DNA from: a virus
DNA: 24,917 nt
IMG/VR virus record: IMGVR_UViG_3300033141_001478
Span: 11,152 to 36,068 of that record
Reading direction: 5' to 3' (one strand)
Shown here: in pieces, positions 1-7,329 of the stretch
Position numbering within the stretch: position 1 is the stretch's first letter
How the letters are laid out: every line of letters starts with the position of its first letter
The notes under the pieces: model-generated
Told to the model about the DNA's origin: nothing
Databases searched by the model: none
Seen by the model: the letters and a program-made list of their open reading frames with translations, nothing else
Translations under genes and position numbers: made by a program

Positions 1-698
1 AGAGTTCTCGCACCATCATTAACGACAATGCTCAAAATTCTATCTGCGGTTAATGTCTCTGCGGGCTTTAAAACCAAATCATATGACCCACCCTCGTCAA
101 GAATGTGAAGCCCTTCATTGGAAAAGGTCATCGTGTTTGTGCCATAGTTCGTATAAATGGCCGATCCACTGCTATAAAGCATTACATCGCTGTATATGCC
201 ATATATGGTAAATGTTGCAGAGCCATCAATGGTTTCACTCCCACTCGCATCGATAATTACATTATTAGCACCGATATTCTTTATGAACAATGGATGTTCC
301 CAGGTCGAAGCAGCATGAAGATTAACAGTCACATCTCCACTGGCCGTATTTACCAGAATAACATCGTCATCCGGGGTCGTAGTGTAGGTACTTATTTTTG
401 TAACAACACTGAAATTGGGATACCGCAATCTCACATTATCCCAGGTATATTTCAAAGCATCTTCAGAGTCATAAATTAAAATCTTGTAAATACCGTCACC
501 ATAAAGCTGCGATATGCCGCCTGTACTAAGGGTAACCTCGGAATAAGGGTTGGTTTTTTCCTTTTCGGTCCAGACGTTCTTAGGATTGCTTGTTCCTGCC
601 GCATAAAACTTGGCCTTGCCGCCCGATAATGGAAGACCAGTATCGGGATCGATGAGTCCAGAGAGTAAAAATCCTATTTGTATGGCTCTTGTTGACAT
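1..698 (-). CDS. Tail fibre/tail spike N-terminal part, cut by window edge
   Basis: The minus frame is open from an ATG at 698 to the left edge (about 232 residues seen). The N-terminus reads MSTRAIQIGFLLSG, followed by a segment with GLPLSGGKAKFYAAGTSNP and later YGDGIYKILIYD. That pattern (table of 'product, parameters, value' strands) is common at the start of phage tail fibres and other receptor-binding proteins. The later part is rich in Thr, Ser, Asp and Val and looks like beta-structure, for example DDDVILVNTASGDVTVNL, which resembles fibre shaft or capping repeats. The start overlaps the stop of the upstream gene as TAATG, so translation is probably coupled. The role as receptor-binding fibre is inferred from position (last of the head-tail operon) and the N-terminal pattern. 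The C-terminal, host-specific part lies outside the window. Confidence 0.7.
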   Translation of the reverse strand, partial: MSTRAIQIGFLLSGLIDPDTGLPLSGGKAKFYAAGTSNPKNVWTEKEKTNPYSEVTLSTGGISQLYGDGIYKILIYDSEDALKYTWDNVRLRYPNFSVVTKISTYTTTPDDDVILVNTASGDVTVNLHAASTWEHPLFIKNIGANNVIIDASGSETIDGSATFTIYGIYSDVMLYSSGSAIYTNYGTNTMTFSNEGLHILDEGGSYDLVLKPAETLTADRILSIVVNDGART

Positions 699-1627
699 TA
701 TCGTGTCCTTGCTTTTAAATATACAGAAGTATCTTCCATGTCAAAGCCCTTTGCCGCTTCTTTGAACGCAAGGGCTTTTAGTTCAAACATTTCGGTTGTA
801 ACCTTGCCAAACTTAGGAGCAATTAATACCGCAAGATTCCAGGTAATTGCAAGCAGCCATTCCTGCGGAAAATCAGGGTCATTTGCAGCAGCGTCAAAGT
901 CTTCGATTAAAATACGGCATGTAAACTTAATATATTCCTGAACATCATTGTTTGCAGGCCAGACATACATTTTACCGTCTGTTCTAATAGGGTCGTAATA
1001 AATCTGGTTTGCGCTTCCAGTTGAATCCTTGTCAGAAAGCCTCATATATTCGTCACGGGATATAATTCTTAGTGGAGTTTCGTATCCTGCGGGTGAGACC
1101 TTTCTGGCCTCGACAATCTCTAAAGGCCGTTGAATTTTGGAAGTATAGTTATAGACATGGTTATCTACTGCAACATCGTCTGTAAGGGAGTCTGTCAGGG
1201 TCACGGTATTTCCTGATGGTGCACCGTTTACGGTGGTCCACTGCACAGTTCCATCGTCCAATTCTATGCCTATATAGTCCCCGTTTGTGATGTTGTCATC
1301 TGAATCAACATCGATTGTACTGTCCCCGGAGGACGCCGCTGTTGCAATTTCGGTCTTATATGCCGTAGAAGCACAATGATCTCCTGTGGGTCCGATGTCA
1401 TAGGAGTACCCGCCGGATGAGGGAAATAGCGTGCCTTCCACGTTCTTCCACAACCCTATGCCTTCGGCCTGCCATGCCTTTATCATCAGGTTGAGTGTTC
1501 TTAAACAGGATGCCTGATCATTAGAATCCACAGTATCCCCACTACCAATAACCGCAATTAATTCCAATGCTTCGGATATGATAGTGCTTCCTGTCAAATT
1601 GTAATCATATGAATTAGATGTTGACAT
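698..1627 (-). CDS. P22 gp4-like head-completion / tail accessory protein
   Basis: This 309-residue protein resembles the packaged-DNA stabilisation protein (P22 gp4 class), which plugs onto the portal ring after packaging. The diagnostic part is near the N-terminus: LRTLNLMIKAWQAEGIGLW, the 'many residues then MIKAW.A.G..LW' helix shared by this family. It continues with the EGTLFP and Y.YDIGP segments. Residues around 90-165 form a Thr/Asp-rich insert that looks like an Ig-like or small beta domain. The C-terminus returns to helical sequence (EWLLAITWNLAVLIAPKFG), typical of the family. It is longer than P22 gp4 (about 166 residues) because of the insert. The ATG at 1627 overlaps the preceding stop (TAATG). 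Family assignment is fairly secure; exact position in the virion is inferred. Confidence 0.75.
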   Translation of the reverse strand: MSTSNSYDYNLTGSTIISEALELIAVIGSGDTVDSNDQASCLRTLNLMIKAWQAEGIGLWKNVEGTLFPSSGGYSYDIGPTGDHCASTAYKTEIATAASSGDSTIDVDSDDNITNGDYIGIELDDGTVQWTTVNGAPSGNTVTLTDSLTDDVAVDNHVYNYTSKIQRPLEIVEARKVSPAGYETPLRIISRDEYMRLSDKDSTGSANQIYYDPIRTDGKMYVWPANNDVQEYIKFTCRILIEDFDAAANDPDFPQEWLLAITWNLAVLIAPKFGKVTTEMFELKALAFKEAAKGFDMEDTSVYLKARTR

Positions 1628-2166
1628 TATGTCCAGCTTTCGTTGTTTAGGCCCGGTAAATAAATCGTGTTCCCGCTATCTGCCTTGAACGGAATTGGTG
1701 TATTCAAGGTTATCGCTCCCCATGTAGCAGAATCAGCGTCAGAAGCATATAGAATTTCACCGTTTTTATCTATCAAGACCTCACCGTTTTCATCCATCAG
1801 GGGTTCTTTGGTATAATCAACAGGGTCGCCATCTATGAATGACCAGTGTGTAGCGCCGTTATTCATAACAATACCAATTGGTTCCTTATCGTTCATCCCT
1901 GATGTGGAAGAAACATACACGGTAGTAGTCCAGATTAAAACATTTGCATAAACCGTTGTTTCACCTACCGCTTGTGCAATGGCAGGACGCGCAACGGGTA
2001 CAGATGTATCATCGGGTATGCTCTCAACAAAGTCCTGCGGATGTCTCGGCTCCCAGCAACCAGGATAATGCACCCATTGCCCCGTCCAATGTTCTCGCAT
2101 TTCTGACCTGCGGTACTTCCCACCACAGAAATCGCATGTCATCCAATAATCAAGTGGAATATACAT
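1627..2166 (-). CDS. Phage structural protein with N-terminal zinc-binding motif
   Basis: A 179-residue protein. The first 45 residues carry a Cys4-like or Cys/His site: C11-x2-C14, C37 and nearby H42, within 'CDFCGGKYRRSEM ... WEPRHPQDF'. The same 'CDxCG..YRRSEMR..W.G.WVC..CWEPRHPQDF' arrangement recurs in small proteins beside head-tail genes of many phages, which is why I call it structural. The C-terminal two thirds are a beta-rich domain with a Thr/Val segment (TTTVYVSSTSGM) similar in style to the insert of its downstream neighbour, suggesting both share a small domain. Its gene sits 2 bases after the upstream stop and overlaps the downstream start, so it belongs to the same operon. The biochemical role is unknown. 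Confidence 0.65.
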   Translation of the reverse strand: MYIPLDYWMTCDFCGGKYRRSEMREHWTGQWVHYPGCWEPRHPQDFVESIPDDTSVPVARPAIAQAVGETTVYANVLIWTTTVYVSSTSGMNDKEPIGIVMNNGATHWSFIDGDPVDYTKEPLMDENGEVLIDKNGEILYASDADSATWGAITLNTPIPFKADSGNTIYLPGLNNESWT

Positions 2167-2168
2167 TT

Positions 2169-2603
2169 TTACGCCCTCGGTCTGAACGTAATGGTAATGT
2201 TGTAACTATCTCCCGAAGTTGCACCGGATGATGTCAGCATAATATCGCCTGTACCTTCTTCGTTGTTATCAACGATACCACCAACAGGTCGATAATCTAG
2301 ACAATCGCTATCATTACCGCCGATTACACAGATGGGATCATCAGGCACCCCATCAAATTCCAGCAATATGGATGTAAAGCCGTAGCAGGAAAACTCCACT
2401 TTTTCTATAGCCAGCCTTGTTGCTGTATCACCGTTCACGGTTAAGTAGTCCCCGGCAGTAATTTTTCTAACATCCGACTCACCGGTGCCATCGCTTACAC
2501 AGGTTAAATTGACAACATACCTTTTATGGCCTTTTTGGTTCCCGGCATAATACCCATCCCAATTAGGAGGATAAACGTGTCTTGATGTAACTGTATCTGC
2601 CAT
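2169..2603 (-). CDS. Hypothetical virion protein
   Basis: A 144-residue acidic, beta-rich protein that I do not recognise. It has a ribosome site (GAGAGG) 7 bases before the ATG at 2603 and lies 3 bases from its upstream neighbour and 2 bases from its downstream neighbour, so it is clearly in the head-tail operon. The sequence is rich in Gly, Asp and Thr, with the pattern TAGDYLTVNGDTA and a C-terminus SYNITITFRPRA. This is typical of small beta-sandwich decoration, connector or tail proteins. No catalytic motif, signal peptide or membrane segment is visible. Position between the gp4-like gene group and the capsid genes suggests a connector or decoration role, but this is inference. Confidence 0.6.
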   Translation of the reverse strand: MADTVTSRHVYPPNWDGYYAGNQKGHKRYVVNLTCVSDGTGESDVRKITAGDYLTVNGDTATRLAIEKVEFSCYGFTSILLEFDGVPDDPICVIGGNDSDCLDYRPVGGIVDNNEEGTGDIMLTSSGATSGDSYNITITFRPRA

Positions 2604-2606
2604 GAT

Positions 2607-3368
2607 TTACCTCTCTTTCGCACAAAACAGATAATCCACCAGGAGTTGATGGACCTTTGCTTCGCCCGATTTAAAATAAAATGTTGGCCCAACTACAGAC
2701 ACAGGGATTGCACTTGGGGTTAAACTACCGGAATCAGTACCATTTACCCATGTATAAATATCCGTGCCGTCATAGTACATGCTCATTGTGTACCAAGTAG
2801 CTGTAGCATAAGTAGCTTTTACCGTTACATTGTCAAAAGAATCGTTCTCACCACAGATAAGGTCGATGTCGGTGTCAGCGTCAGGGCTATACCATCCGAT
2901 ACCGTCATCGAATGTGCGAGTTGTACCTGCGGTTGCAAAGAAGTTCGCTCCTGTCTGGTAGCTTGCGAGGCCAAGGAATAATTCGTTTTGCTCAATATTT
3001 CCAGCGGTATGGGTAATTTCAAACCTGACCTCCATTAGAAATTTCTTGTCGGAAGTCAATACCCATCCAGGTGATATTGTCTGAATCAACCCGCTCTCAT
3101 TATCGGCAGCGGTGGTTACAACCTTTAAACAGCCATTGGGCGAGTCTGAATCGGTCACAATAGAAACCGTGCCGTTTGCAGAGGCCACAACCGAAAGGCC
3201 ATTTTCAGTAACGCTTGTGTTGTTGATAGAGGTTGTATTGAATAGTGGACCGACAAAATCCTCAAAATACATAACCCATTTGGTAGGATCTGCGTAAGGC
3301 AGGGCGCCTAAAGGATCGCCGGAAGAAACTGTCGCAATGCCGTTAAGAAATCTTTTTGGTGTTCCCAT
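2607..3368 (-). CDS. Putative jelly-roll (concanavalin-like) virion protein
   Basis: A 253-residue protein with a strong ribosome site (AGGAG, 6 bases before ATG 3368). After a short N-terminal lead (MGTPKRFLNGIATVSSGDPL), the sequence WVMYFEDFVGPLF begins a long beta-rich domain. Recurring features are GLIQTISPGWVL, KKFLMEVRFEI, ELFLGLASY, GIGWYSPDADTDI and WYTMSMYYDGTDIYTWVNG. The 'F.ME.RFE' and 'W.....Y.dg..i..yvNG' patterns match the concanavalin/LamG-like jelly roll found in phage decoration and receptor-binding proteins. That fold call is by eye. The protein may decorate the capsid or bind carbohydrate. It is encoded between the sulfotransferase gene and the small connector genes. Confidence 0.6.
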   Translation of the reverse strand: MGTPKRFLNGIATVSSGDPLGALPYADPTKWVMYFEDFVGPLFNTTSINNTSVTENGLSVVASANGTVSIVTDSDSPNGCLKVVTTAADNESGLIQTISPGWVLTSDKKFLMEVRFEITHTAGNIEQNELFLGLASYQTGANFFATAGTTRTFDDGIGWYSPDADTDIDLICGENDSFDNVTVKATYATATWYTMSMYYDGTDIYTWVNGTDSGSLTPSAIPVSVVGPTFYFKSGEAKVHQLLVDYLFCAKER

Positions 3369-3377
3369 TTTGTTCTC

Positions 3378-4010
3378 CTAAGAACGCCTGATTAAATCCA
3401 GGCGCTCGGTTTGACGAGCGTTCTTAGAAAGAATCTGCTCTCTTGTGTTAGTATGAACCGGCCTTAAAACCCTAAATGTATCAGATTCCAGCCAGTCTAA
3501 AAGCTCATTTAATTTATCATTGTCATTTAAGTCTTCGGTTTTCATTACAAATATAGAAGCAGGGTATATTTTCCTGACCTCATGCTCTAAAAACCGGTAT
3601 CTTCTTACAGTTTTTACAATCGCGTCTTTGGTTTGACCGGGCGAATCGTAAGGATACCCTTTCCAGTCGTTATGCTCAAAACTTTGGAGCTTCGGGTTCA
3701 TGTATGACCAGAAAGACTCTATGACCTTGTCATCATCCCGAACAATATTAATAGCTTTTGCGTTCGGTATTTTCCGAAGGATAAGGTCGAGATAATTAAT
3801 CCAGTAATATCCAATATCACCTATAACCCGACCTTTCCTTCCGAGAAATTTACGGATTGCAATTTCTGTATCCGTAAAGGCTTGATACCACCCCAAGGGT
3901 ACTTGCTCATGTGACACCTCCCAACCCGACTGAAGATCGAGAAATGCCGCAAGGCTTTGAGTTCCACAACGGCCAGTACCAAAACCAACAATAACTTTGG
4001 TTACGTCCAT
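3378..4010 (-). CDS. Sulfotransferase-family enzyme (phage moron)
   Basis: A 210-residue cytoplasmic enzyme of the sulfotransferase fold, which moves a sulfuryl group from PAPS to a hydroxyl or amine. Two motifs support this: the N-terminal phosphosulfate loop GFGTGRCGTQSL (residues 9-20), and the 3'-phosphate-binding segment INIVRDDDKVIESFWSYM with R91 and S99 in the canonical R-x7-S spacing. The tail residues fit the usual alpha/beta layout. I chose the ATG at 4010 rather than a TTG at 4031: the protein then begins just before the core strand (MDVTKVIVGFG) and overlaps the upstream stop by 10 bases. Substrate is unknown; host surface glycan, a virion protein or a metabolite are all possible. 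Its place inside the capsid operon is unusual and suggests late expression. Confidence 0.8.
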   Translation of the reverse strand: MDVTKVIVGFGTGRCGTQSLAAFLDLQSGWEVSHEQVPLGWYQAFTDTEIAIRKFLGRKGRVIGDIGYYWINYLDLILRKIPNAKAINIVRDDDKVIESFWSYMNPKLQSFEHNDWKGYPYDSPGQTKDAIVKTVRRYRFLEHEVRKIYPASIFVMKTEDLNDNDKLNELLDWLESDTFRVLRPVHTNTREQILSKNARQTERLDLIRRS

Positions 4011-4936
4011 GCAGTAGCAGTTCCAGGCCAAGCAATACTTGAAGTATTGTCCTGGTCAACACCGTGACAATCAATACAATAAGACACCGTTAAGGCAGAT
4101 GCCGGGACCGTATTGTTTTTGTTACTGCCGTATCTTTCACCAACAAACACCCCAACTGTTGAGCCATCGATAGCAACACATAGCCCAGTTGTCGTATCAA
4201 GGTTAATCATCAGATTATCCTTAAATAAAGGTGTGCCGGTCAAAGCCGTAGCATCACAATCAAAAATAGCTGCCGTAGCAGCCATTACAATAGAGTTGCC
4301 AACAACGGTCATATCTACACACTCACCGGCAGTAAACACCAAACTTTCAGTACCACTTCCAGTATAAAGTTTAACCTCGTTGTTAATGAACGCAAAATAA
4401 CTTGCGCCGGCAGCAAGGTTTACACCTTCTTCAAGTTCTTTAGCTGCGGATGCGTCAGTCCATCTACAATTCTGGATCGTAAAATAGTCGCCGTCCGCCG
4501 ATACATCGAACGCACCATCGACATTAGCATAGTTGTTATATAGCCAAAGATTGCTGAAGGTTACGTTCGCAGCAGTTACATCTACATCAGCCGTGTCTGC
4601 GGTATCCCACACAATCTTAGCCTGCTTGCTTCCACAACCAGTTCCGAGTATGGTTACGCCAGCAACGTCACAAGTCAAATCACCAGCAGCGCTGATGTTT
4701 TCGATATGACCCGGCTTCACCATAATTATGTCACCCCTATTAGCAACACACCTGCTCATGCAGGAATCAATAGAAGTGTCTGGGTTCTTAAAAGTACCCC
4801 TTCCCGGAGAGCTTGCGTTCTCATCTACCCAAAACACGTTCCCGGGGTTTGCCATGTATAAAGGAACGCCACGAATTGTAATCCCGTGATTAAAACCACC
4901 AGGATAATGTGACATCCTCGGTAAAATTGTTGCCAT
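4001..4936 (-). CDS. Right-handed beta-helix virion protein
   Basis: A 311-residue protein with a strong ribosome site (AGGAGG, 6 bases before ATG 4936). The N-terminus NPGNVFWVDENASSPGRG followed by GDIIMVKPGHIEN is the usual entry to a pectate-lyase-like parallel beta-helix. Repeating short strands follow: DVAGVTILGTG, AANVTFSNLWLYNN, DYFTIQNCRW, YFAFINNEVKL and DMTVVGNSIVM. The 'V.....F.nl.l' and 'y..i.nn' ladders are coils of the helix. No catalytic residues can be assigned, so it is more likely structural (decoration, tail or base protein) than an enzyme. It is the first gene after the capsid gene and is separated from it by a pair of RNA hairpins. Its stop overlaps the start of the sulfotransferase gene. 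Confidence 0.7.
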   Translation of the reverse strand: MATILPRMSHYPGGFNHGITIRGVPLYMANPGNVFWVDENASSPGRGTFKNPDTSIDSCMSRCVANRGDIIMVKPGHIENISAAGDLTCDVAGVTILGTGCGSKQAKIVWDTADTADVDVTAANVTFSNLWLYNNYANVDGAFDVSADGDYFTIQNCRWTDASAAKELEEGVNLAAGASYFAFINNEVKLYTGSGTESLVFTAGECVDMTVVGNSIVMAATAAIFDCDATALTGTPLFKDNLMINLDTTTGLCVAIDGSTVGVFVGERYGSNKNNTVPASALTVSYCIDCHGVDQDNTSSIAWPGTATAWT

Positions 4937-4952
4937 AAAATCCTCCTATAGA

Positions 4953-4985
4953 ACCCCTATGGGGTGGCCCTATATTTCAAGGGCC
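4953..4985 (-). promoter_or_regulatory. Tandem hairpins after the major capsid gene
   Basis: In the 71-base gap between the capsid stop and the beta-helix start are two inverted repeats. One has arms GGCCCT (4966-4971) and AGGGCC (4980-4985), the other ACCCC (4953-4957) and GGGGT (4961-4965). Neither is followed by a T-run on the minus strand, so they are not classic terminators. They could protect the abundant capsid mRNA from 3' decay or mark a processing site. Confidence 0.5.
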
Positions 4986-5007
4986 AAAACCCTATAGTTC
5001 GTATTTG

Positions 5008-5889
5008 TTAAGCTCCACCGCCGTTAGATACTACGCCACGATAATCACTCCATCCAAAGCTGTAATAATCATACGTAAACGCCTTTAGATTTTGCGTATC
5101 ATGATCATTGTCCTGCTTCAGATCAAAGCTATAACGCTGATAATGCTTCATGCTGTCGGGACAATTAGTCCTGATGAAGAACGCATCCGAATCACTAAAA
5201 TAATGATTCAGTTTAATGCCATCAGGAAACGCATTAGTTGACCTTAAAACATTGGTGGCATTATTCGCAGTATCGTTCTGCAAAGTGCTCTTGAGAATGC
5301 GATTTGCCTCGAACCAATCGCTCCTATGGACATGAACACTTCGAGGCATAAGACCGATTTTCAGTCCTGCATCATCGGTCATGCCAGCAATCATGATCCA
5401 CATATCCTCAAGGGCCGCCTCGGAAATATCAGCGGCAGGATCGAGCTTATTGCTCTGATCCCCGATTGCAGATGGATGGTCGGTAGCGCAAAGGGTTTTA
5501 CCATCGCCACCGGTGTACCCAGCGGTGTGAGCACGGTTATAGACATTAGCAGCAACATTCTCTTTGGTCTGGCGCTTAGAAAAACCAAGAGCCTTCGCGC
5601 GAGACGAAGCCACCTTTTTATACAGGTTGTTTAATCTTTCCTCGAACGTTACAATAAAACCTAAAGAATAGGCCACATGCACATATCGAGAAACATAACC
5701 CTGCACCTGTCCAGTATAAGTTGTGGGTTTGCCCTGTTCTTTAATGGGCATTAATCCAAAACCTTTTAACTGAACATCCTCTTCCCAGGCCTGCTCGGAA
5801 CTGAAAGTTTCAAACAGGTCTTTATATTCTTCGGGATGTTCGCCATAGCCAACGCCGAACCACGCTTTAACTCCGGGCCACATCGCTTT
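5008..5889 (-). CDS. Major capsid protein, exon 2 (Mu gpT-like)
   Basis: Exon 2 encodes 293 residues of the major head protein, starting KAMWPGVKAWFGVGYGEHP. The pattern 'WPGVK.WFG..Y.EHP.EY.DLFE', then QAWEEDVQLKGFGLMPIKEQG, VSRYVHVAYSLGFIVTFEE and KQTKENVAANVYNRA-type helices, is that of the Mu gpT-like HK97-fold capsid family. Read alone, an ORF could begin at an ATG at 5892, but that ATG has no ribosome site and its G is the last base of a group I intron. The true start is 273 bases upstream in exon 1 (6163-6195). The spliced protein has 304 residues and begins MTTPIFTGSHP-KAMWPGV, matching the usual N-terminus of the family. The gene sits directly after scaffold and minor head genes, as expected. 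Confidence 0.85.
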   Translation of the reverse strand, partial: KAMWPGVKAWFGVGYGEHPEEYKDLFETFSSEQAWEEDVQLKGFGLMPIKEQGKPTTYTGQVQGYVSRYVHVAYSLGFIVTFEERLNNLYKKVASSRAKALGFSKRQTKENVAANVYNRAHTAGYTGGDGKTLCATDHPSAIGDQSNKLDPAADISEAALEDMWIMIAGMTDDAGLKIGLMPRSVHVHRSDWFEANRILKSTLQNDTANNATNVLRSTNAFPDGIKLNHYFSDSDAFFIRTNCPDSMKHYQRYSFDLKQDNDHDTQNLKAFTYDYYSFGWSDYRGVVSNGGGA

Positions 5890-6162
5890 CATTGTGTTCA
5901 GGTAAAGTCGCTAATTTTACCCCGCCTTTCGGCTGCTGCATGTTACCATGCAGATCGGACTATATCTTTATCCTGACAATTCAGGATAGGTGCCGCTTCC
6001 ACCCGCTTGGGTGTACTTCCTTTCGGAATAGTCTCTGAAGGTTTTTAGAAGCATAAAATTTTTGTGCTTCTAAACTTCCCTGCTGATTGTCCTTTTTAGG
6101 ATTTTCCAGCAATTCAACACCTGTTTACTTACAAGTTGCCTTGTAAGGCCCCTAAGCTACTA
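5890..6162 (-). ncRNA. Group I self-splicing intron in the capsid gene
   Basis: A 273-nt intron with no ORF, read on the minus strand. P1: exon 1 end CCCU (6166-6163) pairs with the guide GGGG (6152-6149), leaving the expected U-G pair at the splice site. P10: intron GCUU (6157-6154) pairs with exon 2 AAGC. P2: an 8-bp hairpin with a GCAA loop (6128-6147). P3: GGUGU with ACACC. P4-P5-P6: the GCUGGAAA ... AAUCAGCAGG core plus an AU-rich hairpin. P7: GACUA (6033-6029) with UAGUC (5962-5958), inside UCAGAGACUA and AAGAUAUAGUCC. P8: UAUCCUGA/UCAGGAUA. P9: CUGCAUG-GUAA-CAUGCAG (5936-5953), then two more 3' hairpins. The last base is G (5890), as required. I assign it to group I, probably an IA-like subtype; the subtype is less certain. 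Confidence 0.92.
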
Positions 6163-6195
6163 AGGGTGCGACCCTGTAAAAATAGGTGTAGTCAT
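6163..6195 (-). CDS. Major capsid protein, exon 1 (11 residues)
   Basis: ATG at 6195 opens MTTPIFTGSHP, then the frame meets two stop codons (TAG TAG) as the first intron codons. It has a strong ribosome site (AAAGGGGGG just before TTTATG), unlike the exon 2 ATG at 5892. 'TPIFTGS.P' directly followed by 'KA.WPGV' is the normal N-terminus of this capsid family, so joining 6163 to 5889 restores the protein exactly in frame. Start overlaps nothing and lies 12 bases after the stop of the upstream gene. Confidence 0.85.
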
Positions 6196-6207
6196 AAAGC
6201 CCCCCTT

Positions 6208-6819
6208 TTATGCGCCCGTAACGCCAAGGTATTTACCCGTAGCGTTCTCTTGTGTATTAAGCAGCACTTCCCAGATCGCATTATCCCCAAGCTCATTGTC
6301 AGGCATACTTGCAATGCCCACAATAAGCAGGGTGTTGGACTGGTCAGCAGACGGCCCGGTTGTCGTGCCTTCGTCAAGATTAAAGCCCGACAGTCCGGTC
6401 GTAGTATCCCCGCTTGAAGTTGCGATAAGCACGGCATTCGCACCTATCCAATTCTTAGAGGGAGTTCCACCACCGTCACCCCTGACATGGTAAACCACTG
6501 TAGGATCACAGCAAACATGGGCAATCCTTTCTGTAGAAGCGGGATTATACTGTTTAGTGAGATCGCTATACAGCGGATCAAAACTAACGATTACACCCCA
6601 GATAATGGTGCCGTCAGTTCCACCAGACTTATTAATTGTTATATATTTTCCAGTCGTATCCCTTTCCGCCGTAGTCGGTGAAATCAGGACAGGATCGCCA
6701 ATAAACAACGCTGTTGCGTAAGACGAGGAAATATAACAAGGAACCGTAGCACCATTCCAGGGAGCACCGTTTATATGGCGTGCTGGTCTTAAACCAAACG
6801 CACCAGATGGATTAGCCAT
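6208..6819 (-). CDS. Phage structural protein upstream of major capsid (possible decoration)
   Basis: A 203-residue protein. The ATG at 6819 has an excellent ribosome site (AAAGGAG, 9 bases upstream), so I prefer it over a TTG at 6825. N-terminus MANPSGAFGLRPARHINGAPWNGAT is a widespread phage pattern ('MAN..G.FGLRPVR..nGaPwnG'), followed by YISSSYATALFIGDPVLIS. The 'GDPV' loop and the beta-rich, Gly/Thr-rich remainder suit a small beta-barrel capsid accessory, like decoration or cement proteins coded beside capsid genes. It has no membrane segment or enzyme motif. It sits between the zinc-finger protein gene and capsid exon 1, within the same operon. Location in the virion is inferred only. 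Confidence 0.65.
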   Translation of the reverse strand: MANPSGAFGLRPARHINGAPWNGATVPCYISSSYATALFIGDPVLISPTTAERDTTGKYITINKSGGTDGTIIWGVIVSFDPLYSDLTKQYNPASTERIAHVCCDPTVVYHVRGDGGGTPSKNWIGANAVLIATSSGDTTTGLSGFNLDEGTTTGPSADQSNTLLIVGIASMPDNELGDNAIWEVLLNTQENATGKYLGVTGA

Positions 6820-6840
6820 TTTCAATACTCCTTTAAATAG

Positions 6841-7329
6841 TTATGGTGTTAGTTTTGTTTCAACTCTGATACCGGAGGACGGAACATACCGTTTATTTTC
6901 CGGTCTATCCTGAAACTTCCCTCCGTATATCTGCTCATCAATTTTATCTAATTCCCTATTTTTCTTTGCCTGGTCCTCATCGTACAATTCCTGGGGTATT
7001 CTCATTAAAACACCCTTAATTTCCGTGCCGTCATCGTTCGTGCCTACAGTTCCACCGGACATCGGGTCATCAACCACCTCATACCCTGCGGCCCTGGCCC
7101 TCTGGATTCTTCCGGGTTCTTTACGCCAGTTATCGTTGAACACCCGGTAATGGTATCCATCATCCGGGGAGGGCTTAAATCGCCTTTGCGGACTCCCGAA
7201 CGGCACTCTTTCCTGTCTTTCCTCTTTATTTTTAGGGCGGCATTTCATCTGATGCCCCCGCAATTGCTGAAGTGTGTCAAACTCCGCTTCATTGCAATAT
7301 TCGCACTTATATTTTCCCTGTGTGTTCAT
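6841..7329 (-). CDS. Phage protein with C2HC zinc finger at the N-terminus
   Basis: A 162-residue basic, probably cytoplasmic protein. The N-terminus holds a finger-like site: C9-x2-C12, H26 and C30, in KCEYC...LRGHQMKC. A linker rich in Lys/Arg/Pro follows, then YHYRVFNDNWRKEPGRIQRARAAGYEVVDD, a motif seen in small proteins next to phage scaffold and capsid genes. The rest is charged and helical (MRIPQELYDEDQAKKNRELDKIDEQIYGG). The ATG at 7329 overlaps the scaffold stop (TAATG), so translation is coupled to the scaffold. The finger could bind nucleic acid, but a structural zinc site is just as likely. A morphogenesis role is inferred from position. Confidence 0.65.
   Translation of the reverse strand: MNTQGKYKCEYCNEAEFDTLQQLRGHQMKCRPKNKEERQERVPFGSPQRRFKPSPDDGYHYRVFNDNWRKEPGRIQRARAAGYEVVDDPMSGGTVGTNDDGTEIKGVLMRIPQELYDEDQAKKNRELDKIDEQIYGGKFQDRPENKRYVPSSGIRVETKLTP

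Noticed and set aside
105-479. 124-codon plus ORF at the left edge
   Set aside because: Antisense shadow of the tail-fibre gene, whose minus frame is continuous and has a normal start.
5008-5892. Capsid protein starting at ATG 5892
   Set aside because: No ribosome site; the ATG spans the intron's last base, and exon 1 supplies the expected N-terminus.
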